A stretch of 64,000 bases of DNA from Cellulomonas sp. S1-8 (GTDB taxonomy: Bacteria; Actinomycetota; Actinomycetes; Actinomycetales; Cellulomonadaceae): contig NZ_CP110806.1 of assembly GCF_026184235.1 (NCBI RefSeq), positions 1,674,001-1,738,000 of the forward strand. The letters are read 5' to 3'. Below, piece after piece: positions 35,867 through 44,319 of this stretch. Position numbers and translations under genes: made by a program. The notes under the pieces are model-generated. The model did not search any database. It was not told the origin of the DNA and worked only from the letters and a program-made list of their open reading frames with translations. How positions within the stretch are numbered: position 1 is the stretch's first letter; the number at the start of each line of letters is the position of its first letter.

Positions 35867-36504
35867 GCCGGTGTGCCGACCCCGTTGCTGCACAGCGCGC
35901 CGGCCTCGGGCAGCTCGGGGTTCAGCAGGTACTTGCGCACGAACACGGGCAGCCGGTCGTCGTCCGCGGAGTCGGTCTGCAGCTGGAAGCCCCAGGCGGT
36001 GGCGACGACGGGGGAGGGCAGGCCCGGGAACGGCGAGACCAGGACGTACGACTCGCCCTCGGCGAGCGCGTGCAGCGCGGCGACCTCGTCGGCCGGCAGC
36101 TCCGGGTCGTGCGTGATCCACACGGCGCCGTGCTCGAGCGAGTGCACGGCGTGCTCGTTCACGACGGGGTCGGTGTAGATGCCGCAGTTCTGCCACGCCG
36201 CGTTGTGCTCGCCGCCGACGGGCGGGGTCTGCGGGTAGTCGACCTGGGTCTCGACGTGGTCGAACGACATCTCCCCGAAGGTCTCGACGCCCTCGATCTC
36301 GGCTGCGGCCTGCGCCTCGAGCTGGGAGGCGCGGCGCGCCTCCCCGACGAGCACGAACGCCGTCGCGGAGATCAGCGCCAGGACGAGGACACCGACGATG
36401 CCGCCGACCAGCCACGTGCGGCGCCGTGTGGTGCGGCTCTGCTCCGCGCGGATCCGGGCGAGCCGGGCCGCGCGCTCGTCGTCGCGCTTCGAGGTCGTGC
36501 TCAT
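35863..36504 (-). CDS. DUF3105 family membrane-anchored protein
   Basis: This 213-residue protein has a basic N-terminus, one membrane helix (WLVGGIVGVLVLALISATAFVLV near residues 31-53) and an exposed DUF3105 domain. The domain carries several conserved histidines (VDYPQTPPVGGEHNAAWQ, VNEHAVHSLEHGAVWI) and two cysteines. DUF3105 and DUF305 genes are frequently adjacent, as here. Function is unknown, but the His pattern suggests metal binding outside the membrane. Confidence 0.88.
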   Translation of the reverse strand: MSTTSKRDDERAARLARIRAEQSRTTRRRTWLVGGIVGVLVLALISATAFVLVGEARRASQLEAQAAAEIEGVETFGEMSFDHVETQVDYPQTPPVGGEHNAAWQNCGIYTDPVVNEHAVHSLEHGAVWITHDPELPADEVAALHALAEGESYVLVSPFPGLPSPVVATAWGFQLQTDSADDDRLPVFVRKYLLNPELPEAGALCSNGVGTPA

Positions 36505-36583
36505 CGCCGGGGGTCTCCGTTCGGGGGCGTCCGGTGGGGAGGTCAGCGTACGCGAGGTTGAACCGTCAACCCAGGCGGCCCGG

Positions 36584-37129
36584 TCAGCCGGCCTGGCGCG
36601 CGCGGTACGCGGCGACGTGCGCGCGGTTGCCGCAGTGGTTCACGTCGCAGAAGCGGCGGGACCGGTTGCGCGAGAGGTCGACCAGGACGGCCCGGCACCC
36701 GTCGCCCTCGCAGACCTTCATGCGCGCGTACTCGTCGGACCGCACGACGTCGACGACGCCCATCGCGGTCTCGACGACGATCACGGTGGCGAGGGCGGCG
36801 CCGGGTGCCGTCGCGTGCAGGTGCCAGTCGACGGCGTCGTGGCGGACGAGGAACGGCACGGCGTCCGACTCGCGCAGCATCGCGTTGACGAGGTCCGCGG
36901 CCTCGTCGCGGTCGACGTCCCAGAGCAGCGCGATCCGGTCGCGCGCCGCGCGCACCTGCGCGACCTCGTCGTCGTCGCGGTCGTGCCGGCCGGTGTAGCC
37001 CCAGCGCGTGAAGTAGTCGTCGAGCTCGTCGACCGTGCTCATGGCGTCGCGCCCGTCGCGGCGGCGCGCGGTGTTGACCAGCTCGGAGGCGGCCTGCAGG
37101 TTCATCTCGGTGTCACGAGCGAAAACCAT
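36584..37129 (-). CDS. CGNR zinc-finger regulator with ABATE domain
   Basis: This 181-residue protein begins with an ABATE (stress-induced DNA-binding regulator) domain, LVNTARRRDGRDAMSTVDELDDY, and ends with a CGNR zinc finger. The metal ligands are CEGDGC and CDVNHCGNR. CGNR proteins act as transcription regulators. It is divergent from the EamA transporter gene, and a palindrome lies between them, so it may control that exporter as well as itself. Confidence 0.88.
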   Translation of the reverse strand: MVFARDTEMNLQAASELVNTARRRDGRDAMSTVDELDDYFTRWGYTGRHDRDDDEVAQVRAARDRIALLWDVDRDEAADLVNAMLRESDAVPFLVRHDAVDWHLHATAPGAALATVIVVETAMGVVDVVRSDEYARMKVCEGDGCRAVLVDLSRNRSRRFCDVNHCGNRAHVAAYRARQAG

Positions 37130-37131
37130 CT

Positions 37132-37161
37132 TGACTCCTGTCAGGGCCGGGAGCTAGCGTC
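37132..37161 (+). promoter_or_regulatory. Promoter of the EamA transporter gene
   Basis: TTGACT (37132-37137) and TAGCGT (37156-37161) are spaced 18 bp apart and fit a housekeeping promoter. The start would be near 37168. This leaves about 10 bases before a TTG start at 37178 or about 140 before ATG 37307. Confidence 0.5.
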
Positions 37162-37172
37162 ATGAGCATAGG

Positions 37173-37186
37173 AGCAGTTGACTGCT
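37173..37186. promoter_or_regulatory. Palindrome between the CGNR and EamA genes
   Basis: AGCAGTTGACTGCT has perfect 6-bp arms around a central TG. It lies just after the predicted start of transcription toward the EamA gene and 44 bp from the divergent CGNR start codon. It is a candidate CGNR operator. Confidence 0.45.
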
Positions 37187-37306
37187 GACACCCGGGAGGC
37201 CGGGACGGTCGCTCCCGTGCGTCGGCCCCTCGCCGACGCCCCAGCTCCCGCCACCGTCCCGATCGCCGCACGCGACGGGGGTGCGGGCCGACGTGCGGGA
37301 GACGAC

Positions 37307-38284
37307 ATGCAGGGCACCGGGACGCGTGGGGTCGGCATCGCCGCGGGGCTGATCGCCGCGCTCGCGTTCGCGACGAGCGGGCCGGTCGTCAAGCCGCTGC
37401 TCGCCGCGGGCTGGAGCCCGGGCGCCGCCATCCTCGTACGGCTGACCATCGGCGCGGTGCTGCTCGCCGGGCCCGCGCTGTGGGCGCTGCGCGGACGCTG
37501 GGCCGCGCTGCGGTCCGACTGGTCGACCGTGGTCGGGCTCGGCCTGCTGGGCGTCGCCGGCGCGTCCACCATGTACTTCTTCGCGGTCGAGCGGCTGCCC
37601 GTCGCGGTCGCGCTGCTGGTCGAGTACACCGGGCCGCTCCTGCTGCTGCTGTGGGCCTGGGCGCGCACCGGCCGCGTGCCCGCGCGGGCGACCCTCGTCG
37701 GCGCGTCGCTCGCCATGGGCGGCCTCGTGCTGGTGCTGGACGTGACCGGCAGCGTGCGCCTCGACCCCGTCGGCCTGCTCTTCGCGGGGGCCGCCGCGAT
37801 CGGCAACGCCGCCTACTTCGCGTTCACGGCGCGACCTATCGCACTGCCGCCGGTCAGCCTGGCCGGGGCTGCCATGACCGTCGGCGCCGCCGTCGTCGCG
37901 CTGCTCGCGCTCGTCGGCGCGCTGCCGATCGAGGCCCCTGACGTGCGCGTGGACCTGCTGGGCGCGCAGGTGCACTGGATGGTGCCGCTGCTGATCGTCG
38001 GGGCCGTGCCGACCGCCTTCGCCTACGGGATCTCGGCGGTGTCCGTGCGGCTGCTGGGGGAGCGGCTCGCGTCGTTCCTCGCGCTGTCCGAGGTGCTGCT
38101 GGCCGTCGCGCTGGCGTGGGTGCTGCTGGGGGAGCAGCCGCTGGTGGTGCAGGGGGTCGGCGCCCTCCTCGTGGTCGCGGGCGTCGCGCTCGTGCGCTCC
38201 GGGTCCGACCGTGACGTCGAGCGCGGTGCGACGCCGCCGCCGGCCGTCGAGGTCCGCGCCGAGCGGGCGCCCGAGCCCGTCTGA
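37307..38284 (+). CDS. EamA/DMT-family transporter
   Basis: This protein of about 325 residues has ten predicted membrane helices in two EamA repeats (GIAAGLIAALAFATSGPVVK, and GLLFAGAAAIGNAAYFAFTAR for the second half). RhaT/EamA proteins export metabolites or amino acids. ATG 37307 with GGGAGA upstream fits the family length. A TTG at 37178 with AGGAG upstream would add 43 residues without homology and is possible. The C-terminal tail is hydrophilic. The divergent CGNR regulator may control it. Confidence 0.88.
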   Translation: MQGTGTRGVGIAAGLIAALAFATSGPVVKPLLAAGWSPGAAILVRLTIGAVLLAGPALWALRGRWAALRSDWSTVVGLGLLGVAGASTMYFFAVERLPVAVALLVEYTGPLLLLLWAWARTGRVPARATLVGASLAMGGLVLVLDVTGSVRLDPVGLLFAGAAAIGNAAYFAFTARPIALPPVSLAGAAMTVGAAVVALLALVGALPIEAPDVRVDLLGAQVHWMVPLLIVGAVPTAFAYGISAVSVRLLGERLASFLALSEVLLAVALAWVLLGEQPLVVQGVGALLVVAGVALVRSGSDRDVERGATPPPAVEVRAERAPEPV

Positions 38285-38300
38285 CCCGACTCGGGCGAGG

Positions 38301-38364
38301 TGTCAAGAATTCTTGACATCGGGCGTCGATCGCGCCACGCTAGGGATGTCAAACATTGTTGACA
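38301..38364. promoter_or_regulatory. Two TGTCAA-N6-TTGACA operators of the XRE pair
   Basis: TGTCAAGAATTCTTGACA (38301-38318) is a perfect 18-bp palindrome. TGTCAA-ACATTG-TTGACA (38347-38364) shares the 6-bp arms. Their centres are 46 bp apart and the second ends 16 bp before the membrane-protein ATG. The paired sites suggest cooperative autorepression by the XRE protein encoded next. Confidence 0.75.
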
Positions 38365-38380
38365 TCACCAGGGAGTGGGC

Positions 38381-38800
38381 ATGACGTACGAGGAGAAGGG
38401 CGCGTGGGTCTACGGGCTCGTCTCGCTCGCGGTCTGGGCCGGGTACGTGGCCGTCGTGCTGCAGCGCAGCGACGGGGGGCCGCTGACCGAGGTCCGGTAC
38501 GTGCCCGTGCTGCTGTGGACCATCGGGATCTCCGTCCTGCTCAACGTGGTCGTCCGCGTCCTGGTCGAGATCGTGCGTCCGAGCGACACCCAGCGGGCCG
38601 ACGTGCGCGACCGCGAGATCGACCGGCGCGGCGAGTACGTGGGCGGCGCCGTCCTGGCCATCGCGATGGTCCTGCCGCTCGGTCTCACGCTGGCCGAGGT
38701 CGACCACTTCTGGATCGCCAACGCCATGTACCTCGCGTACGTGCTCGGAGCGCTCGTCGCCAGCGTCGTCAAGGTCGTCGTCTACCGGCGGGGCTTCTGA
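38381..38800 (+). CDS. Small four-helix membrane protein paired with XRE regulator
   Basis: This 139-residue protein starts at ATG 38381 with GGGAG upstream. It has four hydrophobic segments in two pairs (GLVSLAVWAGYVAVVL, VLLWTIGISVLLNVVVRVLV, then two near the C-terminus) separated by a charged loop with DTQRADVRDREIDRRGEYVG. The layout resembles DUF2178-type proteins commonly found beside a small XRE regulator. Its role is unknown; such pairs may sense membrane state. It sits 1 bp before the regulator gene, behind two palindromic operators. Confidence 0.83.
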   Translation: MTYEEKGAWVYGLVSLAVWAGYVAVVLQRSDGGPLTEVRYVPVLLWTIGISVLLNVVVRVLVEIVRPSDTQRADVRDREIDRRGEYVGGAVLAIAMVLPLGLTLAEVDHFWIANAMYLAYVLGALVASVVKVVVYRRGF

Positions 38801-38801
38801 C

Positions 38802-39029
38802 GTGGGTGGCCGACCGACCCGCGTCACCAACCGCATCCGCCTGCTGCGCGCCGCCCGCGACGACATGACGCAGGCCGATCTCGCGGCACGCCTCGGCGTG
38901 ACCCGGCAGACCGTCATCGCGATCGAGCAGGGCCGGTACTCGCCGTCCCTCGAGACCGCCTTCCAGATCGCGCGGGTGCTCGGGGTCCCGCTCGACGAGG
39001 TGTTCGACTACCCCGACGACGAGAACTGA
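38802..39029 (+). CDS. Small XRE-family transcriptional regulator (YozG-like)
   Basis: This 75-residue protein is little more than an XRE helix-turn-helix: RIRLLRAARDDMTQADLAAR with recognition helix VTRQTVIAIEQGRYSPS, ending LDEVFDYPDDEN. The GTG start lies 1 bp after the membrane-protein stop. It lacks a sensor domain, so any signal probably comes through the membrane protein or another partner. The two palindromes upstream of the pair are its likely targets. Confidence 0.9.
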   Translation: MGGRPTRVTNRIRLLRAARDDMTQADLAARLGVTRQTVIAIEQGRYSPSLETAFQIARVLGVPLDEVFDYPDDEN

Positions 39030-39052
39030 CCACCCGCCGCCAGGAGGCCGCC

Positions 39053-40066
39053 GTGCGCACCACCAGCCGCACCACCACGTCCCGTCCGACCGCCACCATG
39101 ACCGCCGTCGTGTGCGACCGCTACGGCCCGCCCGACGTCCTGCACGCGGCGCGCGTGCCCGTCCCGGAGCCCGGGACGCAGGACGTCGTCGTCGCCGTGC
39201 ACGCCGTCGCCGTGAGCCGGGCGGAGACCGCGTTCCGGGCCGCCGACCCGGCGTTCGCACGGCTCGCGTCCGGGCTGCTGCGTCCCCGCCACCGGGTGCT
39301 CGGCGGCACCCTTGCGGGCGTCGTCACGGCCGTCGGTGCCGACGCCGCCCCGTGGCGCGTCGGCGACCGCGTGGTCGTCCAGACCGGGATGGCCATGGGC
39401 GGCTACGCCGAGCAGGTCCGCGTCCCCGCCGGACACGTCGTGCTCCTGCCCGACGACGTGACGGACGACGACGCGGTAGCCGTCGTCGAGGGCGGGCTCA
39501 CCGCGCTGCCGTTCGTCCGCGACTACGCACGTGCGCGGCCCGGCCTGCGGCTGCTCGTCAACGGCGCCGCCGGGGCCGTCGGCGCCTCCGCGGTCCAGCT
39601 CGGCGCGCACCTGGGTGCCACGGTGACCGCGGTCTGCGGACCCGCGCACGCCGACCTCGTCGCGGGCCTCGGCGCGGCCGACGTCGTCGACCGCTCCCGC
39701 ACTCCGCTCGAGCGGCTCACCGGGACCTACGACGTCGTGCTCGACGCGGTCGGGACCAGCTCGCCGCGCGCGTGCCGCCACCTGCTCGACGCCCACGGCA
39801 GCTACCTCACGACGGTCCCGACGATCGGCACGCTGGTGCGGACCGCGACCCGCAGGTGGGAACGCGGCCGCACCGCGGCCGTCGGGTTCACCGGGCTACG
39901 GCCGGTGCCCGACCAGCGTGCCGACATGGAGGTGCTCGTGGGTCTGCTGCGCGACGGGCAGGTGCGGGCCGTCGTCGACCGGACCTACCCGCTCGGCGGG
40001 GCCGCCGCCGCCCACGCGTACGTCGACACCGGGAGCAAGGCGGGATCGGTGCTGCTGCACCCGTGA
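39053..40066 (+). CDS. Zinc-type/quinone oxidoreductase (MDR superfamily)
   Basis: This 337-residue protein has the GroES-like N-terminal domain (MTAVVCDRYGPPDVLHAARV) and a Rossmann domain with LLVNGAAGAVGASAVQLGAHL, the NADPH-binding pattern of quinone reductases. No structural or catalytic zinc cysteines are visible, so it is the zinc-free type. The GTG at 39053 has a strong AGGAGG; an ATG at 39098 would drop 15 low-complexity residues. It follows the XRE gene by 23 bp. The substrate is unknown. Confidence 0.88.
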   Translation: MRTTSRTTTSRPTATMTAVVCDRYGPPDVLHAARVPVPEPGTQDVVVAVHAVAVSRAETAFRAADPAFARLASGLLRPRHRVLGGTLAGVVTAVGADAAPWRVGDRVVVQTGMAMGGYAEQVRVPAGHVVLLPDDVTDDDAVAVVEGGLTALPFVRDYARARPGLRLLVNGAAGAVGASAVQLGAHLGATVTAVCGPAHADLVAGLGAADVVDRSRTPLERLTGTYDVVLDAVGTSSPRACRHLLDAHGSYLTTVPTIGTLVRTATRRWERGRTAAVGFTGLRPVPDQRADMEVLVGLLRDGQVRAVVDRTYPLGGAAAAHAYVDTGSKAGSVLLHP

Positions 40067-40166
40067 CGCAGCAGGGCGCGGGGGTGGACGCTGCGCCCTG
40101 GACCCCGCGCCCTGCGCCCGTCGGCCACCACGGCGTGATCCGCAGGATCCGTGATGGGGTGGGCGG

Positions 40167-40781
40167 GTGCTCGTGCGTCCGACGACCCCCGCCGCGCTCG
40201 TCGCGCACGTGGCCGACCTCGTGCGCGCCGAGCCGGGGCGCCGGCGTGTGCTCGTCGACGGCGCCCACCCGCTGGGAGCCGCCGCGCTCGCCGACGCGCT
40301 CGTCGAGCCGCTGCGAGCCGCGGGACGTGCCGTCGTGCGCGTGCGCGCCGACGACTTCCTGCGCCCGGCGTCGGTGCGCTACGAGCACGGGCGCGAGGAC
40401 CCCGACGCCTACCTCGAGGACCGGCTCGACACCGGCGCGCTCGCGCGTGAGGTGCTCGACCCGTTCGCGGTCGACGGCACGCACCTGCCCGCGCTGTGGG
40501 ACGCGACCCGCGACCGGGCGACCCGCGCGCCCCGGACCCGGGCACCCGACGGCGCGGTGCTGGTCGTCGACGGCGAGCTGCTCCTGGGGCGCGGGCTCGC
40601 GGCGGACCTGACGGTGCACCTGGCGGTGCGCCCGACGACCCTCGCGCGGCGGCTCGGCGACGCGCACGCCTGGCAGCGGCCCGCGTTCGCGCGCTACGAC
40701 GCCGAGGTCGCACCGCAGGACGTCGCCGACGTGGTCGTGCGCGTCGACGACCCGCGGCACCCGGCCCTCGTCGAACGCTGA
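40167..40781 (+). CDS. Uridine-kinase-like protein lacking the P-loop
   Basis: This 204-residue protein resembles actinobacterial uridine-kinase-like P-loop proteins: [24 protein letters not shown] near residue 60 and [11 protein letters not shown] near residue 130 match the acceptor and Walker B regions. The expected Walker A reads [12 protein letters not shown] and has no GK[S/T]. It is therefore unlikely to bind ATP in the usual way. It may be a non-catalytic family member. The GTG start was chosen by homology. The neighbouring genes give no clear functional link. Confidence 0.75.
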   Translation: MLVRPTTPAALVAHVADLVRAEPGRRRVLVDGAHPLGAAALADALVEPLRAAGRAVVRVRADDFLRPASVRYEHGREDPDAYLEDRLDTGALAREVLDPFAVDGTHLPALWDATRDRATRAPRTRAPDGAVLVVDGELLLGRGLAADLTVHLAVRPTTLARRLGDAHAWQRPAFARYDAEVAPQDVADVVVRVDDPRHPALVER

Positions 40782-40855
40782 GCGCACCGGCACCTGTCGG
40801 CGGACGGGGCTACGCTCGACGAGCAGGGGGACGAGCAGCCGGGAGGGCGCACCAC

Positions 40856-41722
40856 GTGGCAGGTCTGACGGTCGGGTACGCAGCGATGCTGGAGCAGTTC
40901 CACCCGCGCGAGGCGGTGGAGCTCTCGGCGTACGCCGAGCAGCACGGGTTCTCCGGGGTCATGGCCGCGGACCACTTCGCGCCGTGGGTGCCCGCGCAGG
41001 GGCAGTCCTCGTTCGTGTGGAACGTGCTGGCGGCGGTCGGCGAGAACACGACGGGCGACCTCGGCCCCGGGGTCACCGCGCCGACGTTCCGCTGGCACCC
41101 CGCGATGGTCGCGCAGGCGTCCGCGACGCTCGCCGCGATGTACCCGGGGAGGCACTGGCTGGGCCTGGGCTCCGGCGAGGCGCTGAACGAGCACGTCGTG
41201 GCCGGCTACTGGCCCGAGGCGCCCGAGCGCATCAACCGCATGTTCGAGGCCATCGACATCATCAAGAAGCTGTTCTCGGCGTCGCTCGCCGACGGCATCA
41301 TCACGGTCGGCGCGCCGCTGGAGAAGATCACCGGGCTGTTCGGCAAGTTCGCCGAGGGCGCGCGCGAGGCCGGCAAGGACCCCGACACGATGCCCAAGGT
41401 GCTGCAGCTGCACCTGTCGTGGGCCGAGACCGACGAGGTGGCACTCGCGAACGCGATGCACGAGTGGCCCAACGGCGGCATGAAGTTCCCCAAGGCCGAC
41501 ATCCGCTCGCCGTTCGACTTCGAGCAGATGGCCAAGCTCGTCCGGCCCGAGGACTTCGAGGGACGCATGGTGATCTCGTCGGACCCCGACGTGCACCGCG
41601 CCGAGATCCAGAAGTACGTCGACCTCGGGTTCGACCGCATCTACCTGCACAACGTCGGCCGCAACCAGCGCGAGTGGATCGAGGTCTTCGGCCGCGACGT
41701 GCTGCCCCACCTCGCGCGGTGA
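40856..41722 (+). CDS. F420-dependent LLM oxidoreductase, glucose-6-phosphate dehydrogenase-like family
   Basis: This 288-residue protein is a TIM-barrel F420 enzyme: [20 protein letters not shown] at the start, [20 protein letters not shown], and [15 protein letters not shown]. These match the F420-dependent glucose-6-phosphate dehydrogenase-like family (TIGR03557 type). It is shorter than true Fgd (about 335 residues), so the sugar substrate is uncertain. The GTG start has GGGAGG upstream. It overlaps the F420 ligase gene by 4 bp (GTGA, 41719-41722), linking cofactor use and synthesis. Confidence 0.88.
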   Translation: MAGLTVGYAAMLEQFHPREAVELSAYAEQHGFSGVMAADHFAPWVPAQGQSSFVWNVLAAVGENTTGDLGPGVTAPTFRWHPAMVAQASATLAAMYPGRHWLGLGSGEALNEHVVAGYWPEAPERINRMFEAIDIIKKLFSASLADGIITVGAPLEKITGLFGKFAEGAREAGKDPDTMPKVLQLHLSWAETDEVALANAMHEWPNGGMKFPKADIRSPFDFEQMAKLVRPEDFEGRMVISSDPDVHRAEIQKYVDLGFDRIYLHNVGRNQREWIEVFGRDVLPHLAR

Positions 41723-42513
41723 GCGTGGGGGAGCTGCGGGTCTGGGCGCCCGACGGCATCCGCGAGGTCGTCCCCGGCGACGACCTCGTCGCGCTGCTCG
41801 TCGCGGCGCTGCACGCGGACGCCGCCCACGACCCGGGCCACGCGCTCGTCGACGGTGACCTCGTCGTCGTCACGAGCAAGGTCGTGTCCAAGGCCGAGGG
41901 TCGGGTGATCGACGCCGACGACCGCGAGCGCGCGATCACGGACGAGACCGTGCGGGTCGTGGCGACGCGCGAGCACGCCGGCGGCGTCACGCGGATCGTC
42001 GAGAACCACCTGGGCCTGGTCATGGCCGCCGCCGGGGTGGACGCGTCGAACACGCCCGAGGGCACGGTCCTGCTGCTGCCCGTCGACCCGGACGCGTCGG
42101 CGCGCGCGCTGCGGGCCGGGCTGGTGGCCGCGTTCGGCGTGCGGCTGGGGGTCCTGGTCACCGACACCGCCGGCCGGCCGTGGCGGCAGGGCGTCACCGA
42201 CCTGGCCATCGGCGCGGCAGGCGTCGAGGTGCTCGACGACCTGCGGGGTCAGCTCGACACGTTCGGCCGGCCGCTGACGATGACCGTCGCCGCCGTCGCC
42301 GACGAGGTCGCCTCGGCCGCGGAGCTCGTCAAGGGCAAGGCGTCGGGGCGTCCCGTCGCCGTGGTGCGCGGCGTGGGCCACGTCGTCACCGACGACGACG
42401 GCCCGGGGGCGCGTCTGCTGGTGCGCACCGGGCCGGACGACATGTTCCACCAGGGGTCCGCCGAGGCGTACGCGCAGGGGTGGAAGGACGCGCTGGAGCG
42501 TCCGGGGCGGTAG
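41719..42513 (+). CDS. cofE: Coenzyme F420-0:L-glutamate ligase
   Basis: This 264-residue enzyme adds glutamate to F420-0. It shows [22 protein letters not shown] near residue 45, [21 protein letters not shown] and [22 protein letters not shown], all typical of CofE and the N-terminal domain of FbiB. It lacks the C-terminal nitroreductase domain of mycobacterial FbiB, so the dehydro-F420 reduction step must be encoded elsewhere. It is coupled to the F420 oxidoreductase upstream. The other F420 genes in the window are about 18 kb downstream. Confidence 0.92.
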   Translation: MSVGELRVWAPDGIREVVPGDDLVALLVAALHADAAHDPGHALVDGDLVVVTSKVVSKAEGRVIDADDRERAITDETVRVVATREHAGGVTRIVENHLGLVMAAAGVDASNTPEGTVLLLPVDPDASARALRAGLVAAFGVRLGVLVTDTAGRPWRQGVTDLAIGAAGVEVLDDLRGQLDTFGRPLTMTVAAVADEVASAAELVKGKASGRPVAVVRGVGHVVTDDDGPGARLLVRTGPDDMFHQGSAEAYAQGWKDALERPGR

Positions 42514-42518
42514 GGGTG

Positions 42519-43064
42519 GTGACGTCCGGGCCGGGTGGTGCGTCCGCGTCGGGTGGTGCGCTCGGGTCGCCGCGGGACGTCGTGCTGGTGGTCGACGCCG
42601 CGAATGTCGTCGGCTCGCGCCCCGACGGTTGGTGGCGTGACCGCGCCGGGGCGGCGACGCGGCTGCTGGGCCGGCTGCCCGCGCTCGTCGGCGCGACCCT
42701 GACGGCGCCGGACGGCGCCGGCGTGCGGGTCCTGCGCGTCGACGTCGTCCTCGAGGGGAAGGCGCGAGACGCCACCGATCCCGGTGCGCCCGGCCTCGTC
42801 GTCCACCTCGCGCCGCACGACGGCGACGCGGAGGTGGTCGTCCGGGCGCGCGCGGCCGGGGCGCACGCCCTCGTCGTCACCGCGGACCGGGGCCTGCGCG
42901 CACGGCTGGACGGTGCCCCGGTCGCCGGGCCGGGGTGGCTGCTCGGTGTCCTCGACGGACCGCTCAGACCGTCGTCGGGTGCCCGTACACCAGGCGCCGG
43001 TACAGCCACTCCGCCGGACCGCGACGTCCCGCCGCCTCCAGCGACACCGCGACCGCCACCGTGA
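42519..43064 (+). CDS. PIN/NYN-like protein, often annotated as NTP pyrophosphohydrolase
   Basis: This 181-residue protein contains VVLVVDAANVVGSRPDGWWRDR near residue 20, which is the first acidic motif of NYN/PIN nuclease folds, and HALVVTADRGLRARL near residue 125. Similar actinobacterial proteins are often labelled NTP pyrophosphohydrolase, but the motifs suggest an RNase-like fold. The last 30 or so residues are Pro-rich and overlap the convergent DUF418 gene by 101 bp. The true functional part probably ends before that. It starts a few bases after cofE. Confidence 0.72.
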   Translation: MTSGPGGASASGGALGSPRDVVLVVDAANVVGSRPDGWWRDRAGAATRLLGRLPALVGATLTAPDGAGVRVLRVDVVLEGKARDATDPGAPGLVVHLAPHDGDAEVVVRARAAGAHALVVTADRGLRARLDGAPVAGPGWLLGVLDGPLRPSSGARTPGAGTATPPDRDVPPPPATPRPPP

Positions 43065-44214
43065 CCAGCCACACGCCGACGGCCCAGGCCACGACCTGTG
43101 CCGAGCCCAGGTGCGTCCCGAGGCCACCGGCCCACGCGGCCAGCGGGAGCACGAAGAGCACGGACTGCAGCAGGTAGCACGTCAGGGACCGGGTGCCGAC
43201 GGCTCGCAGCGCCCGGCCCACCGGGCCCAGGGTCGTGAGCGTCGTGCCCCGTGCGGCGACGACCCAGCCGACCAGTGCGGCGAACGCGACGCCGCCCACG
43301 ACCCCGGTCATCTCGTGGAGCATCGCCGACCCGAACGCGTCGAGCGCCGACGGGTCCCGCAGCCGCGCGACGGCGGTGGCGAAGGGCACCGCGCCCAGCA
43401 CGCTGACGGCCAGGCCCACCAGGGTCGTGCGGCGGAGCAGCCGGACGTGGTCCGCGGGGCGCTCGAGGATCTCGCGACGGGCGGCCCACAGGCCCAGGAG
43501 CACGAGCGGCACGGCGACGACCGCCCCGAGGGGCGCACCGACCAGGCCGCTCATCGCGCGGGTGGCCACGGCCAGCAGCGGCGACTCCTCGGCGGGGAGC
43601 ACGAACTCCGCGCCCCCGAACATCTCCTTCAGCACGATCCCGCCGCCCATCGCGCCGCCGATGAGCCCGGTGACGGGCAGCACCAGCGCCGCGGTGACCA
43701 GCAGGGTGCGGTCCGACGCGCGCACGAACGCCACCGCCAGCAGGCCGGCCAGCCCGTAGGCGCCCAGGATGTCGCCCTCGAACAGCAGGAGCACGTGCGC
43801 GGCACCGAACGCGACCAGCACGGCCGCGCGCCGCAGCAGGTCGGCGCGGCACGCCGGCCACGGCACCCACGCGGCGGCGCGACGGCGGACGACGACCCCG
43901 ATGCCGTACCCGTAGAGCAGCGCGAACATCGGCATCGTGCGGCGGTCGACGAACAGGGAGACGACGAGGTCGACGGCACGGTCGACCGCCGACGAGTCGA
44001 CGGGCCGCAGTCCCAGGCCGACCGCACCACCGGCGAGGTGGATCACGGAGTTGGCGATCGCGATGCCGAGCAGCGCCAGGCCACGCGCGACGTCGGGCGC
44101 GACGGCGCGCTGGGCCGTCGGGACCGGGTCGACGCGCACGGACGGGTGGGGGATCTGCTGCACCGGCCGGGCGTGCGGCGGCGTAGGCCGTGGCGGCGTG
44201 TTCTGCGTGGTCAT
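42964..44214 (-). CDS. DUF418 membrane protein
   Basis: This 416-residue protein has about ten membrane helices. The N-terminal DUF418 region contains VARGLALLGIAIANSVIHLAG and RTMPMFALLYGYGIGVV, and the C-terminal half LTCYLLQSVLFVLPLAAW. The family resembles YeiB-type proteins and distantly acyltransferase-3 proteins; function is unknown. The last 101 bp overlap the convergent NYN-like gene. Confidence 0.9.
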   Translation of the reverse strand: MTTQNTPPRPTPPHARPVQQIPHPSVRVDPVPTAQRAVAPDVARGLALLGIAIANSVIHLAGGAVGLGLRPVDSSAVDRAVDLVVSLFVDRRTMPMFALLYGYGIGVVVRRRAAAWVPWPACRADLLRRAAVLVAFGAAHVLLLFEGDILGAYGLAGLLAVAFVRASDRTLLVTAALVLPVTGLIGGAMGGGIVLKEMFGGAEFVLPAEESPLLAVATRAMSGLVGAPLGAVVAVPLVLLGLWAARREILERPADHVRLLRRTTLVGLAVSVLGAVPFATAVARLRDPSALDAFGSAMLHEMTGVVGGVAFAALVGWVVAARGTTLTTLGPVGRALRAVGTRSLTCYLLQSVLFVLPLAAWAGGLGTHLGSAQVVAWAVGVWLVTVAVAVSLEAAGRRGPAEWLYRRLVYGHPTTV

Positions 44215-44319
44215 GCCGTCATCGTCGCGCGCGGCGGCCGGACGTCGCCTCGGTCGCGCGGATGGTTCCCGGGTGGCCGTCCGGTGGACCCGCCGCGGGC
44301 CGAGAGGTCGGGACCTGGC

